Shown: positions 63,027 to 64,000 of the stretch, piece by piece
Layout: the number at the start of each line of letters is the position of its first letter
Position numbering within the stretch: the stretch's first letter is position 1
Source of the DNA: Aquicoccus porphyridii
GTDB taxonomy: Bacteria > Pseudomonadota > Alphaproteobacteria > Rhodobacterales > Rhodobacteraceae
Length of the DNA: 64,000 bases
Direction of reading: 5' to 3'
Assembly (NCBI RefSeq): GCF_008369105.1
Contig: NZ_VINQ01000005.1
Span: 1-64,000 of the forward strand
Position numbers and translations under genes: made by a program
The notes under the pieces: generated by a model
The model's database searches: none
What the model saw: the letters and a program-made list of their open reading frames with translations, nothing else
What the model was told of the DNA's origin: nothing

Positions 63027-64000
63027 CGCCCGCCCCCGCCCTCTCCTGCCTTTTGCTATGCATCGGCCTCCTCGCCGCCGGTGCAGGGCAGGCACAGATC
63101 GCCGATCCGGACCCGGCCACCGCGGCGCGGGCGGCGGCCGAGCGGCTTGGCCGGGCGATGGCCACGCTCGATCAGGCCGAAAAGGCACGCGACCGCGTCA
63201 AGGCACTGACCGAAACGGTGCGCGCCTTCGAAAACGGGCTTCAGGCGATGCGCGAGGGGCTGCGCCAGGTCACGATCCGCGAACAGGCGCTGAGCCGCGA
63301 TCTCGCCATCCGCGAGGCCGAGATCGCGCAGCTTCTGGGCGTGTTGCAGACCATGGGCAAGGCGCCCGCCCCGGCGCTGCTCCTGCACCCGGCCGGGCCC
63401 ACCGGTTCCGCGCGCTCGGGCATGATCCTGTCGGATGTCACGCCCGCGCTCAACGCCCGCGCCGATGTCCTGCGCGCCAAGCTTGAAGAGATGCGCATGC
63501 TGCGCCAGCTTCAGACCAACGCCGCGGAAACCCTGAGAGACGGGCTCACCGGCGTGCAGGAAGCCCGCTCCGCCCTCTCGCAGGCCGTCGCCGACCGCGA
63601 CCCGCTGCCGCGCCGCTTCACCGAAGACCCGATTCGCACCGCGCTGCTCATCACGTCGACCGAAACGCTCGAAGGCTTTGCCTCGGGGCTGGCCGAGATC
63701 GCGGTCAACGAATCCCCCGGAAGCCTGCCCGACATCTCGCATCGCAAGGGCAGCCTGCCCCTGCCCGTGCAGGGCCGCGTGCTGCGCCGGGCGGGCGAGG
63801 CCGACGCGGCGGGCATCCGTCGCCCCGGCATCGTGGTGGCCACCCGCCCACGGGCATTGGTCTCGACCCCGGCAGCAGCGACGATCCGCTATCGCGGGCC
63901 GCTGCTCGACTACGGAAATGTGATGATTCTCGAACCGCAATCCGGGCTTCTGCTTGTGGTCGCCGGGCTTGACGTGGTCTATGGTGACACCGGACAGGTT
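63023..64000 (+). CDS. EnvC-like murein hydrolase activator (3' end beyond window)
   Basis: 326 codons seen from ATG 63023 (MTPAPALSCLLLCIGLLAAG), overlapping the gpmI stop. Signal peptide with cleavage near AGQAQ; residues ~35-190 are coiled coil (EKARDRVKALTETVRAFENG); the C-terminal part is an M23/LytM fold (GIVVATRPRALVSTPAAATI, YRGPLLDYGNVMILEPQSGL). The HxxxD and HxH zinc ligands of active M23 peptidases are not seen in what is visible, as in EnvC, which activates amidases for daughter-cell separation. The last part lies outside the window. Confidence 0.88.
   Translation, partial: MTPAPALSCLLLCIGLLAAGAGQAQIADPDPATAARAAAERLGRAMATLDQAEKARDRVKALTETVRAFENGLQAMREGLRQVTIREQALSRDLAIREAEIAQLLGVLQTMGKAPAPALLLHPAGPTGSARSGMILSDVTPALNARADVLRAKLEEMRMLRQLQTNAAETLRDGLTGVQEARSALSQAVADRDPLPRRFTEDPIRTALLITSTETLEGFASGLAEIAVNESPGSLPDISHRKGSLPLPVQGRVLRRAGEADAAGIRRPGIVVATRPRALVSTPAAATIRYRGPLLDYGNVMILEPQSGLLLVVAGLDVVYGDTGQV

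Overview
The window comes from the chromosome of a GC-rich alphaproteobacterium, almost certainly Rhodobacterales (Roseobacter/Rhodobacter group). The indications are lineage-typical families (DUF6473, DUF6455, DUF1467, a short HprK with EIIA-Man and HPr, ChvG/ChvI next to pckA) together with ethylmalonyl-CoA-pathway and polyamine/carnitine catabolic genes. I see no tRNA, rRNA, IS element, prophage or CRISPR array.

Layout. 1-9.3 kb: 5' end of tuf, a lipoprotein, a cytochrome P450, a dienelactone hydrolase-like protein, parC, an SH3 protein, an SDR, a DsbA/HCCA-isomerase-like protein, a HIG1-like two-helix protein and the cobalamin adenosyltransferase. 9.7-13.3 kb: etfBA, a DUF6473 protein and 3-hydroxybutyryl-CoA dehydrogenase. 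13.3-20.9 kb: a regulatory block with acyltransferase, HPr, EIIA-Man, RapZ, HprK, ChvG and ChvI on the minus strand and pckA divergent. 21-23.6 kb: TauE/SafE permease and methylsuccinyl-CoA dehydrogenase. 23.7-27.3 kb: carnitine catabolism (dehydrogenase-thioesterase fusion, dehydrocarnitine cleavage enzyme, divergent GlxA/CdhR-type activator). 28.2-31.7 kb: fused indolepyruvate ferredoxin oxidoreductase. 31.7-39.8 kb: LuxR-type regulator divergent from a seven-gene polyamine-type uptake and catabolism operon. 39.9-55.5 kb: mixed housekeeping and small conserved genes (AsmA, RimO, CDGSH, DUF6455 pair, YigZ, M48 protease, a second HDAC-family deacetylase, nitroreductase, EI24, methylmalonyl-CoA epimerase, response regulator, LysR/epimerase pair, EEP nuclease). 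55.9-58.5 kb: leuC and leuD split by an AT-richer foreign gene with a HEPN ribonuclease motif. 58.8-64 kb: MscS channel, rsfS, rlmH, gpmI and the start of an EnvC-like gene.

How the genes fit together. Carnitine is oxidised and cleaved by the 23.7-26.3 kb operon. Polyamines are imported and deacetylated/transaminated by the 32.6-39.8 kb operon. Electrons from acyl-CoA dehydrogenases such as the one at 22 kb pass to EtfAB. Methylsuccinyl-CoA dehydrogenase, methylmalonyl-CoA epimerase and the adenosyltransferase that makes coenzyme B12 all serve C3-C5 acyl-CoA assimilation. The PTS-Ntr-like HPr/HprK/EIIA set has no sugar permease beside it and lies next to ChvGI and the gluconeogenic pckA, which points to regulation and not sugar uptake.

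Most unusual points: (1) a lone HEPN-motif gene inserted between leuC and leuD; (2) a lone PD-(D/E)XK nuclease gene attached to the 3' end of rimO; (3) a 22-25 bp intergenic repeat family (consensus GAGTATTTnnnCCAAGAAAGAR), seven copies at five loci, twice as inverted pairs; (4) two single-nucleotide-loop G-quadruplex motifs about 75 nt from copies of that repeat, one sitting in the loop of a 14-bp perfect hairpin; (5) clear palindromic or repeated operator candidates at the polyamine, carnitine and pckA promoters. Nothing here is proven to be a new system; items 1-4 are the best candidates.
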